Origin: Angelakisella sp.
GTDB taxonomy: Bacteria > Bacillota > Clostridia > Oscillospirales > Ruminococcaceae
Direction of reading: 5' to 3'
DNA: 6,541 bases
Assembly: GCA_022795575.1 (NCBI GenBank)
Contig: JAAWGY010000131.1
Location: 1 to 6,541 of the forward strand
The notes under the pieces were generated by a model. That model worked only from the letters and a program-made list of their open reading frames with translations. It made no database searches and was not told where the DNA came from. A program made the translations under genes and the position numbers. Below, in pieces: positions 1 through 5,856 of this stretch. Positions within the stretch are counted from its first letter, which is position 1; every line of letters begins with the position of its first letter.

Positions 1-24
1 TTGAAAGCCATCAAGGCTTCCTGC
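1..24 (+). repeat. Short hairpin repeat, copy A (cut by the window edge)
   Basis: Bases 3-9 (GAAAGCC) and 15-21 (GGCTTCC) form an inverted repeat around a 5-base loop ATCAA, with one mismatch (A4 against C20), followed by TGC. A related hairpin closes the window at 6519-6541, with loop ACCAA and the same loop-to-TGC orientation. Over 19 aligned columns 15 are identical, and one stem pair changes from G-C (7/17) to T-A (6523/6533) so pairing is kept. This suggests a dispersed hairpin element; two short, edge-truncated copies are thin evidence. The T-run and CAGCTG-rich sequence at 25-66 could belong to the same element. Confidence 0.45.
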
Positions 25-102
25 GTTTTTGGGGCTTCGGCAGCTGAAAAAGCTCCTCGCCCAGCTGTATGCCGCCAATTCTGATGATTGCTATAGGGGA
101 GG

Positions 103-110
103 AAAGGAGG
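103..110 (+). promoter_or_regulatory. Ribosome binding site that sets the HxlR start
   Basis: AAAGGAGG lies 8 bases before a GTG at 119-121. It favours that GTG over the upstream in-frame TTG at 29, which has no such site and would add 30 residues not expected in the family. Confidence 0.8.
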
Positions 111-118
111 GGGAGCCC

Positions 119-511
119 GTGGCGGAAAATAAGTTCCAAACCCCGGAATCGGCGGCCCGGTGCCTGCCCATGAGCCTTTTGCAGGGGGTGCTGGGAGGGA
201 AGTGGAAGCTGCTGATTTTGTGGTACGTGTCCTTTTACAAGGTCCAGCGGTTCGGGGAGCTCTGCCGGCGGCTGCCGGGGATCACCCAATCTACCCTCAC
301 CAAGCAGCTGCGGGAGCTGGAGGGGGACGGCCTGCTGCACCGGGAGGTTTACCCGGAGGTGCCGCCCCGGGTGGAGTACACCCTGACCCCCCTGGGGGAG
401 AGCTTCGCCCCCCTGCTGGAGGGGATGGTGGACTGGAGCGCGGGACACCTCTGCCCGCCGGGCTACCAAAACCCCTACCGGAGGGACGGCGGCGATACCT
501 CCCCCCAATGA
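119..511 (+). CDS. HxlR-family winged-helix transcriptional regulator
   Basis: Cytoplasmic DNA-binding regulator of the HxlR/MarR-like class, 130 residues from the GTG at 119, which fits the usual 100-130. The family signature is clear: a Cys at 15 in the position used as a redox or electrophile sensor in YodB/HypR-type members, then GGKWKLLIL (26-34), the recognition region RFGELCRRLPGITQSTLTKQL (44-64), and the wing VYPEVPPRVEYTLTPLG (77-93). Members act as dimers and usually control an adjacent gene, often a reductase or detoxification enzyme. The left neighbour lies outside the window; the right neighbour is aldolase, which has its own promoter. Extra cysteines occur at 49 and 112. The family call is secure; the target and signal cannot be read from the sequence. 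No convincing terminator follows the stop, so read-through into the aldolase is possible. Confidence 0.93.
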   Translation: MAENKFQTPESAARCLPMSLLQGVLGGKWKLLILWYVSFYKVQRFGELCRRLPGITQSTLTKQLRELEGDGLLHREVYPEVPPRVEYTLTPLGESFAPLLEGMVDWSAGHLCPPGYQNPYRRDGGDTSPQ

Positions 512-592
512 CATCGCTGCCGGGCTGCTTTTGCGGCTGCTCCAGGCGGGCCGTTGGGGCCCAAAAGACGCGTGTTCCCCCGCCCCGGATAC

Positions 593-621
593 TTGTAATC
601 CCGCGCCGCAGGTGGTATAAT
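593..621 (+). promoter_or_regulatory. Sigma-A-type promoter of the aldolase gene
   Basis: TTGTAA (593-598) and a perfect TATAAT (616-621) are separated by exactly 17 bases. Transcription would start near 628, giving a leader of about 55 bases. The leader has a small hairpin (CCCGC 637-641 with GCGGG 647-651) and ends in the ribosome site AAGGAG at 668-673. The near-consensus form fits a highly expressed glycolytic gene. Confidence 0.85.
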
Positions 622-682
622 ATGGCTGTCAGCATCCCCGCGGAAGGCGGGAGAACAAAGCGATAAAAAGGAGAGGTTCACC

Positions 683-1648
683 ATGCCGCTTGTTACCACA
701 ACCGAGATGTTCAAAAAGGCCTACAACGGGGGCTACGCCATCGGCGCCTTCAACGTGAACAACATGGAGATTGTCCAGGGCATCACCGAGGCCGCAAAGG
801 AGGTCAACGCCCCCCTGATCCTCCAGGTGTCCAAGGGCGCCCGCGCCTACGCCAACCATACCTATCTCGTCAAGCTGGTGGAGGCCGCCATCCAGGAGAC
901 CGGCCTGCCCATCGCCCTGCACCTGGACCACGGCGATTGCTTCGAGACCTGCAAGAGCTGCATTGACGGCGGCTTTACCTCGGTGATGATCGACGCCTCC
1001 AGCAAGCCCTTTGAAGAGAACATCGAGATCACCAAAAAGGTGGTGGAGTACGCCCACGCCCACGGCGTTGTGGTAGAGGCGGAGCTGGGCAGCCTGGCCG
1101 GCGTGGAGGACGAGGTCCAGGTTTCTGCCGAGGATTCCTCCTACACCCGCCCCGAGGAGGTGGAGGAGTTCGTCAACCGCACCGGCTGCGACTCCCTGGC
1201 CATCGCCATCGGCACCAGCCACGGGGCCTATAAGTTTACCGCCGCCCAGTGCACCCGCAACGAAAAGGGCGAGCTGGTCCCGCCTCCCCTGCGCTTTGAT
1301 ATCCTTGACGACATCGTAAAGCGCCTGCCCGGCTTCCCCATCGTTCTCCACGGTTCCTCCTCGGTGCCCCAGGAGTTTGTCAAGATGATTAACGCCAACG
1401 GCGGCAAAATGCCCGACGCCGTGGGCATCCCGGAGGAGCAGCTCCGCCAGGCCGCCCGCAGCGCCGTCTGCAAGATCAACATCGATTCCGACCTGCGCCT
1501 GGCCATGACCGGCACCCTCCGCCAGTTCTTCTGTGAGCATCCCGACAAGTTCGATCCCCGGGAGTACCTGAAGCCCGCCCGTGCCGCCATCAAGGAGATG
1601 GTCAAGCACAAGATGATCGACGTCCTGGGCTGCGACGGCAAGGCCTGA
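683..1648 (+). CDS. fba: Class II fructose-1,6-bisphosphate aldolase
   Basis: Zinc-dependent cytoplasmic enzyme that reversibly splits fructose 1,6-bisphosphate into dihydroxyacetone phosphate and glyceraldehyde 3-phosphate in glycolysis and gluconeogenesis. The 321 residues form a class II TIM barrel. Visible motifs are GAFNVNNME (21-29), HLDHGDC (80-86) with the likely catalytic Asp82 and zinc ligand His83, EAELGSLAGVEDE (132-144), GTSHGAYKF (177-185) with His180, LHGSSSVP (222-229) with His223, and the phosphate-binding NIDSDLR (266-272). The C-terminal FDPREYLKPAR segment (290-300) is typical of the longer clostridial form, compared with about 285 residues in Bacillus FbaA. The ATG follows AAGGAG by 9 bases. 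It has its own promoter and terminator, so it is probably monocistronic. Related class II aldolases act on tagatose bisphosphate, but nothing here (no sugar-uptake genes nearby) favours that. Confidence 0.96.
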   Translation: MPLVTTTEMFKKAYNGGYAIGAFNVNNMEIVQGITEAAKEVNAPLILQVSKGARAYANHTYLVKLVEAAIQETGLPIALHLDHGDCFETCKSCIDGGFTSVMIDASSKPFEENIEITKKVVEYAHAHGVVVEAELGSLAGVEDEVQVSAEDSSYTRPEEVEEFVNRTGCDSLAIAIGTSHGAYKFTAAQCTRNEKGELVPPPLRFDILDDIVKRLPGFPIVLHGSSSVPQEFVKMINANGGKMPDAVGIPEEQLRQAARSAVCKINIDSDLRLAMTGTLRQFFCEHPDKFDPREYLKPARAAIKEMVKHKMIDVLGCDGKA

Positions 1649-1671
1649 TTGTCCCCCCTTGTATGAACGGC

Positions 1672-1712
1672 AAAACCCCCGGCGGTACTGACTGGACCGC
1701 CGGGGGTTTTTT
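1672..1712. terminator. Two-way intrinsic terminator between aldolase and the converging gene
   Basis: A perfect 15-bp stem (1672-1686 with 1696-1710) encloses a 9-base loop. Its GC core CCCCCGGCGG is flanked by AAAA on the left and TTTTTT on the right, so it reads as a terminator on both strands. It lies 23 bases after the aldolase stop and 15 bases beyond the stop of the minus-strand gene, and should limit clashing transcription. Confidence 0.95.
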
Positions 1713-1727
1713 CACGTTTGGTTTTGG

Positions 1728-3401
1728 TTACGGAGCCAACAGGCCGCGGCACCGCTGGGCCAGGGCCTCCCAAGCCTCGCCCTCCCTGCCGTTCTCGGTC
1801 AGGTATGGGAGGAGCTGCTCCAGGGCGGAGCGGTCCTCCGCCGTCAGCGCTGTTCTGGCGGCGTGGCGGAGGAGGTCCTCCAGCATCGCCGGGCCCTCCT
1901 CCATGGCGGAAAGACCGGGCAGCGGCTGCTCCTCCAGCAGGGCGGTGGTCAGCTCCCGGGCGGCGGTCCATTCCTCTGTGGTCAGCTCCTCCCGGGCCAG
2001 CAGCTCCGGCAGGCCGCCCCTTTGGGCGCAGAGCCGGGTGGAGTAGTTGCTGAGGACGGTGTTGCGCCACCCCTCCCGCAGCAGCCAGTCCCGGACCTCC
2101 TGGGAATCCGCCGGCAGCTCGTGGACCAGGAAGATGCGGCCCCAGCCGTGCACCAGCTTGGCCAGCCGGAACAGCTGGGCGGCGCCGTCCTCCCAGCCCC
2201 GGATGACATAGAGGCAGAAGAGGGTGAATTCGTCGCAGAGGGCCAGGGTGGAGATGACCCGGCGAAGCTCCGCCTCCTCCTCCGGCGTGCCGTGGAGCAT
2301 CTCCAGCAGGCTGAGGCCCAGCTTGACGCACTCGGGGCGGCGGCTCTCCCGGATGATGTGGCCGGCAAAGCGGTAGAGCATCCCGGGGTCCAGCTCCTCC
2401 CGGTGGCCGGCAATCCAGCCCTGCAAGCCGTCGATGAGGGAGAGCATCCGGGGGCCCTTCACGGCGTCGTCAAAGTAGCTGTTCAGCCGCTCCTCCGATT
2501 GGAGGTACCCTGCGGAGATCAGCGCCAGGATCTCGTGGAGGGCCGGGTCGTCCTTGGTCTCGATGTGGGTGTGGTACATGGTAATGCCGTCCCGGGCTCC
2601 CGCCGCAAAGCGGATTCCGCCCTGCTCCGGGCCGGGGCAGCTTAGGGAAAAGCTGTCGTCCAGGCCCTCCGGCCCGGCGGCATCGGCAATCTGCCGGTAG
2701 CAGGAGAGGGGCTCCGTCCCCTCCGGCCCGGCCCCGGCGGGAACAGGCTGCGGGAAGGACGGGGCGGCTGCCTGGGGGGAGGGGGCATCAGGGGGAACGG
2801 CGGCCCGGGGCTCCGGCGCTGCCTGGGCCGGCGGGGCGGCGGGGACGCTCCCCGGGGCCAGATATCCGCCGGCGGGGGCCGGCTGGCCCGGGCGCTGCTG
2901 GGCGGCAAGCTCTTTGCTCCGCAGAATCAGCGACTCTGTCACCTGGCTCAGCACCTCCCCGTACGCCCGGTTTTTGGCCGGGACCGAAAGGTAGAGCACC
3001 ACCCCGACAAGATACAGGCAGGTGGCCACCGCCGTCCATAGGGTGACATGAAACAGGGGGTGAAAATCCCCCCCTGCGGCCAGGGCAGGGAACCAGCTGC
3101 GGAACAGCTCCAGGGCGATGGAGGCGGCCGGCAGCAGCAGGGCCAGGGAGAACCTCCAGCCGCCCCGCCACACTGCCAGGGCAAAGATGCCGGGGATCAC
3201 CAGCCCCATCAGGCCGCCGATGACGATCACGGCATGGCTGGCGTAATTCCAGGCGGGAATGGCGGTAAGGAGCTTGGACAGGGCAAACAGGGCCATCATC
3301 CCCCACAGCAGCGCTTTTTTGCGGCCGCGGAAGGCCTCCAGCCCGGGGTGGGCCTCATAGGCCCGGCGGTAGGCTTCCATCATCTCTTCCCGAAAGTCCA
3401 C
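1728..3401 (-). CDS. Membrane-anchored helical-domain protein of unknown function
   Basis: I do not recognise this as a named family. From the GTG at 3401, set by AGGAGG 7 bases upstream, it has 557 residues. Residues 1-29 are charged. Four predicted membrane helices follow at about 28-50, 55-78, 83-100 and 117-140. Basic residues before helix 1 (RGRKK, 25-29), between helices 2 and 3 and after helix 4 put both ends in the cytoplasm. Residues 165-232 are a Pro/Ala/Gln-rich, probably disordered linker. Residues 235-557 are soluble, Leu/Glu-rich and mostly helical, resembling HEAT/TPR-like scaffolds. A striking stretch is KLVHGWGRIFLVHELPADSQ (415-434) followed by EVRDWLLREGWRNTVLSNY (435-453) and then CAQRGGL; this looks like a conserved core. 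No catalytic motif or zinc cluster is evident. The gene has its own promoter and converges on the aldolase. Inferred role: membrane-tethered scaffold or adaptor. The gene itself is confident, the function is not. Confidence 0.88.
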   Translation of the reverse strand: MDFREEMMEAYRRAYEAHPGLEAFRGRKKALLWGMMALFALSKLLTAIPAWNYASHAVIVIGGLMGLVIPGIFALAVWRGGWRFSLALLLPAASIALELFRSWFPALAAGGDFHPLFHVTLWTAVATCLYLVGVVLYLSVPAKNRAYGEVLSQVTESLILRSKELAAQQRPGQPAPAGGYLAPGSVPAAPPAQAAPEPRAAVPPDAPSPQAAAPSFPQPVPAGAGPEGTEPLSCYRQIADAAGPEGLDDSFSLSCPGPEQGGIRFAAGARDGITMYHTHIETKDDPALHEILALISAGYLQSEERLNSYFDDAVKGPRMLSLIDGLQGWIAGHREELDPGMLYRFAGHIIRESRRPECVKLGLSLLEMLHGTPEEEAELRRVISTLALCDEFTLFCLYVIRGWEDGAAQLFRLAKLVHGWGRIFLVHELPADSQEVRDWLLREGWRNTVLSNYSTRLCAQRGGLPELLAREELTTEEWTAARELTTALLEEQPLPGLSAMEEGPAMLEDLLRHAARTALTAEDRSALEQLLPYLTENGREGEAWEALAQRCRGLLAP

Positions 3402-3408
3402 AGGGACA

Positions 3409-3414
3409 CCTCCT
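3409..3414 (-). promoter_or_regulatory. Ribosome binding site that sets the start of the membrane/helical gene
   Basis: On the minus strand AGGAGG lies 7 bases before GTG (3401-3399). The open frame continues up to an ATG at 3563, but that extension would run through the promoter at 3439-3467 and a low-complexity Gly/Arg stretch, so the GTG is the credible start. Confidence 0.85.
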
Positions 3415-3438
3415 GACAGTAATATAACGGCTGCCTTT

Positions 3439-3467
3439 AGTATAGCAAAAAGGGCCGGTGGATGCAA
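3439..3467 (-). promoter_or_regulatory. Sigma-A-type promoter of the membrane/helical gene
   Basis: On the minus strand TTGCAT (3467-3462) and TATACT (3444-3439) are 17 bases apart, predicting a start near 3432 and a leader of about 30 bases. It diverges from the prfB promoter; the two -35 elements are about 120 bases apart. Confidence 0.75.
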
Positions 3468-3502
3468 TTGGTCAGGGGGAAAAAGCTGATTTCGGAGCAG
3501 GC

Positions 3503-3544
3503 CCTGCCCTGCCCCTGCCCCCCGGGCCGTCCCTCCCGTCCCCC
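3503..3544 (-). other. Dense G-tract cluster (possible G-quadruplex) between divergent promoters
   Basis: The + strand has seven C-runs of three or more within 42 bases: 3503-3505, 3508-3510, 3513-3516, 3519-3524, 3532-3534, 3536-3538 and 3541-3544. The gaps are 2, 2, 2, 7, 1 and 2 bases. The minus strand therefore meets the four-run, short-loop G-quadruplex pattern several times over, and the + strand could form an i-motif. It lies upstream of both divergent promoters. Whether it folds in the cell is inference. Confidence 0.5.
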
Positions 3545-3589
3545 GCCGCCAAAAAATTCGCATTGCAGCGCTCCTCTTCCGGCGGCGGC

Positions 3590-3618
3590 TTTACATTTGG
3601 GAAAAAATAGGATACAAT
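3590..3618 (+). promoter_or_regulatory. Sigma-A-type promoter of prfB
   Basis: TTTACA (3590-3595) and TACAAT (3613-3618) are separated by 17 bases; each matches the consensus at five of six positions. Transcription would start near 3625, giving a leader of about 70 bases. Confidence 0.82.
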
Positions 3619-3639
3619 AGGACAGCACGATAACGATTC

Positions 3640-3675
3640 CGGACAGCGCCACCGCAGACAGAAGGGCAGCGTCCG
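3640..3675 (+). other. Possible hairpin in the prfB leader
   Basis: CGGAC (3640-3644) pairs with GTCCG (3671-3675). Pairing continues inward with GC (3646-3647) to GC (3669-3670) and GCC (3648-3650) to GGC (3665-3667), leaving single-base bulges at A3645 and A3668 and a 14-base loop. The structure stops five bases before the ribosome site AAGGGG (3681-3686), so it could affect initiation. A moderate-strength fold in GC-rich DNA may also arise by chance. Confidence 0.35.
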
Positions 3676-3695
3676 ATATAAAGGGGTATTTTGCT

Positions 3696-4814
3696 ATGCC
3701 GATGCTGGAATTGGAAGAACTGAAGCTGCGCCTCACCGCCCTGGAGCCCCAGCTCCGGGAGCTGCGCCAGGCGCTGGACATCGACCGGCTGGAGGTGGAG
3801 AGCCAGGAGCTGGACCAGCGCACCGCCGAGCCGGGCTTTTGGGATAACGCCGAGGCCTCCCAGAAGATCCTCCAGCGGGCGGGGGCGGTAAAGGGCCGCA
3901 TCGAAAGCTACCGCCGCCTCACCGCCCTTTACGACGACACCCTCACCCTGGTGGAGCTGGGGATGGGGGAGAAGGACGACTCGGTCTACGAGGAGGCCCT
4001 GGCCGATACCGACACCCTCCAGCGGGAGATGGAGGCCATGACACTCTCCACCCTCCTCACCGGGGAGTACGACAACCGCAACGCCATCCTCACCTTCCAC
4101 GCCGGGGCCGGCGGCACCGAGGCCCAGGACTGGGCACAGATGCTCTACCGGATGTACACCATGTACATCGAAAAGAAGGGCTTTACCTACAAGGTTCTGG
4201 ACTACCTGGACGGGGACGAGGCCGGCATCAAATCCGCCTCCATTTTGGTGGAGGGCCAGAACGCCTACGGCTACCTGAAGGCGGAAACCGGCGTCCACCG
4301 GCTGGTGCGGGTTTCCCCCTTTGACGCCTCGGGCCGCCGCCAAACCTCCTTTGCCTCCCTGGAGGTGATGCCGGAGATCACCGCGGATATGTCGGTGGAG
4401 ATCCGGGAGGAGGACATCAAGATGGACGTTTACCGCTCCAGCGGGGCGGGCGGGCAGAAGGTCAACAAGACCTCCTCCGCCGTCCGCCTTACCCACCTGC
4501 CCACCGGTATTGTGGTGGCCTGCCAGGTGGAGCGCAGCCAGTACCAGAACCGGGAGGTTGCCATGAATATGCTGCGCTCCAAGCTCATCGAGATCAAGGA
4601 GCGGGAGCACCTGGATAAAATCGAGGATATCAAGGGGGACCAGAAGGACATCGCCTGGGGGAGCCAGATACGCTCCTATGTCTTTATGCCCTACACCATG
4701 GTAAAGGACCACCGCACCGGCTTTGAGACCGGCAACGTCCAGGCGGTGATGGACGGCGACCTGGACGGCTTTATCAACGAGTACCTGAAGCAGAGGAGCA
4801 CCGGCAGGATATAG
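3696..4814 (+). CDS. prfB: Peptide chain release factor 2 (RF2)
   Basis: Class I release factor that reads UAA and UGA in the ribosomal A site and triggers hydrolysis of peptidyl-tRNA. It has 372 residues, normal for RF2 (about 365-370). The N-terminal helical domain contains EPGFWDN (45-51). The stop-reading loop SPF is at 207-209 within RVSPFDASGRRQTSF, and the peptidyl-transferase loop SGAGGQKVN with GGQ is at 252-254. Ser248 corresponds to E. coli position 246, where Ala or Ser is usual and K-12 has Thr. The C-terminal GNVQAVMDGDLDGFI is typical. ATG 3696 sits 9 bases after AAGGGG; ATG 3702 also fits homologues beginning near MLELEEL but is 15 bases from that site. The frame is continuous across codons 27-28 (CTG GAC), where many bacteria have the shift-prone CTT TGA C, so autoregulatory frameshifting is absent. 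It is flanked by its own promoter and terminator. Confidence 0.97.
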   Translation: MPMLELEELKLRLTALEPQLRELRQALDIDRLEVESQELDQRTAEPGFWDNAEASQKILQRAGAVKGRIESYRRLTALYDDTLTLVELGMGEKDDSVYEEALADTDTLQREMEAMTLSTLLTGEYDNRNAILTFHAGAGGTEAQDWAQMLYRMYTMYIEKKGFTYKVLDYLDGDEAGIKSASILVEGQNAYGYLKAETGVHRLVRVSPFDASGRRQTSFASLEVMPEITADMSVEIREEDIKMDVYRSSGAGGQKVNKTSSAVRLTHLPTGIVVACQVERSQYQNREVAMNMLRSKLIEIKEREHLDKIEDIKGDQKDIAWGSQIRSYVFMPYTMVKDHRTGFETGNVQAVMDGDLDGFINEYLKQRSTGRI

Positions 4815-4846
4815 CCGCCGGCAGGAGCTCCGAACAGCGAAAAAAT

Positions 4847-4889
4847 CCCCCGGCGCCTTCCGGAAAGGAGGCGCCGGGGGTTGCTTTTT
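4847..4889. terminator. Two-way intrinsic terminator between prfB and the SPFH gene
   Basis: A 14-bp stem (4847-4860 with 4867-4880, one G-T pair) encloses a 6-base loop. TTGCTTTTT follows on the right and GCGAAAAAAT precedes on the left. It lies 32 bases after the prfB stop and 7 bases beyond the stop of the converging SPFH gene, so it probably ends both transcripts. Confidence 0.93.
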
Positions 4890-4896
4890 GGCAGGG

Positions 4897-5820
4897 TTAT
4901 TTGTCGCTGACCAGCTCCTTGAGGGAGGCGGCCAGGCCGGCCATCCCCTGGATGCTGCTGGGGATGATAATCTTGGTGGCCTTGCCGTCGGCAGCCTTGG
5001 CGAAGGCCTCGTAGGCCTTCAGCGTCAGCACCGCGTCGGTGGGGCTGGCCTGGTTCAGCAGCCGCAGGGCGTCGGCGGTGGCCTGGTTGATCATGGCGAT
5101 GGCCTCCGCCTCACCCTGGGCCTCCCGGATCTTCTGCTCCTTCACCGCCTCGGCCCGCAGAATCGCCGCCTGCTTTTCCGCCTCGGCGGTAAGGATCTGG
5201 GATTCCTTGTTCCCTTCGGCCATCAGCACCTTGCTGCGCTTTTCGCCCTCGGCCTTGAGGATGGATTCCCGGCGCTCCCGCTCCGCCTTCATCTGCTTTT
5301 CCATGGCGTCCTGGATCTCCCGGGGCGGGACAATGTTCTTCAGCTCCACCCGGTTGACCTTGATGCCCCACTTATCGGTGGCGTGGTCCAGGCTGGCGGT
5401 GATTTTGCTGTTGATGATATCCCGGGAGGTAAGGGTCTGGTCCAGCTCCATGTCGCCGATGATGTTCCGCAGGGTGGTGGCGGTCAGGCTCTCGATGGCC
5501 AGAATCGGCCGCTCCACGCCGTAGGTGTACAGCTTGGCGTCTGTCACCTGGTAGAATACGATGGTGTCGATCTGCATGGTGACGTTGTCCTTGGTAATCA
5601 CCGGCTGGGGGGCGAAGTCCATCACCTGCTCCTTTAGGGAGATCTTTTTGGCCACCCGGTCGATGATGGGGATCTTGAAGTGCAGGCCGGTCTCCCAGGT
5701 GGTGTAGTAGGCCCCCAGCCGCTCCAGCACAAAGACGGTAGCCTGGGGCACAATGCGGATGTTGGAAACCAGCAGCGCGACAACGATGATACCGAACAGA
5801 ATAGCAAGAATGGGTCCCAT
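4897..5820 (-). CDS. SPFH/band 7 membrane protein, QmcA/paraslipin type
   Basis: Membrane-anchored scaffold of the stomatin-prohibitin-flotillin family, 307 residues, close to E. coli QmcA (305). One N-terminal membrane helix is at about 3-19. The SPFH domain follows at about 22-180, with RIVPQATVFVLERLGAYYTT (22-41), GLHFKIPIIDRV (45-56), the VITKDNV segment (74-80), MELDQTLTSRD (124-134) and WGIKVNRVELKNIVPP (151-166). Residues 172-245 are a charged coiled coil of roughly 11-residue AEG/AEA-K repeats; the C-terminal helix ends in LAASLKELVSDK. Members oligomerise into rings or cages that organise membrane domains and often restrain membrane proteases. The ATG has AGGAGG 9 bases upstream. 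It lies 36 bases downstream of an NfeD gene in the same operon, the classic SPFH-NfeD pairing (ybbK-ybbJ in E. coli). No FtsH/HflK/HflC-type protease partner is in the window. Confidence 0.95.
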   Translation of the reverse strand: MGPILAILFGIIVVALLVSNIRIVPQATVFVLERLGAYYTTWETGLHFKIPIIDRVAKKISLKEQVMDFAPQPVITKDNVTMQIDTIVFYQVTDAKLYTYGVERPILAIESLTATTLRNIIGDMELDQTLTSRDIINSKITASLDHATDKWGIKVNRVELKNIVPPREIQDAMEKQMKAERERRESILKAEGEKRSKVLMAEGNKESQILTAEAEKQAAILRAEAVKEQKIREAQGEAEAIAMINQATADALRLLNQASPTDAVLTLKAYEAFAKAADGKATKIIIPSSIQGMAGLAASLKELVSDK

Positions 5821-5856
5821 AAAATAAATCCTCCTCTGCGAAAAAATGACGAAACG

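Noticed and set aside
92..97. TATAGG as a -10 box for the HxlR gene
   Set aside because: No -35 partner is found at 16-18 bases, and the transcript would start inside the ribosome site. The promoter is probably upstream of the window.
11..514. Minus-strand open frame opposite the HxlR regulator
   Set aside because: Shadow frame with no recognisable domain. Its C-terminal part lies in the repeat/leader region and no start signal supports it.
629..1609. Long minus-strand open frame opposite the aldolase
   Set aside because: It is the antisense shadow of a GC-biased real gene: Gly/Leu/Val/His-rich, no family motifs, no ribosome site.
3402..3563. N-terminal extension of the membrane/helical protein to the ATG at 3563
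   Set aside because: The extension crosses a good promoter and the G-tract cluster and encodes low-complexity Gly/Arg sequence. The GTG at 3401 has an ideal ribosome site.
3681..3695. Leader sequence AAGGGGTATTTTGCT resembles the RF2 frameshift signal AGGGGGTATCTTTGAC
   Set aside because: It lies before the start codon, not near codon 25, has TGC rather than TGA, and no upstream coding exon with a start is visible. It serves as the ribosome site and spacer.
3591..4712. Long minus-strand open frame opposite prfB
   Set aside because: Antisense shadow of prfB with low-complexity Leu/Gly/His composition and no independent signals.
4888..5637. Plus-strand open frame opposite the SPFH gene
   Set aside because: Shadow frame that starts inside the terminator region and lacks motifs; the minus-strand SPFH protein explains the coding signal.
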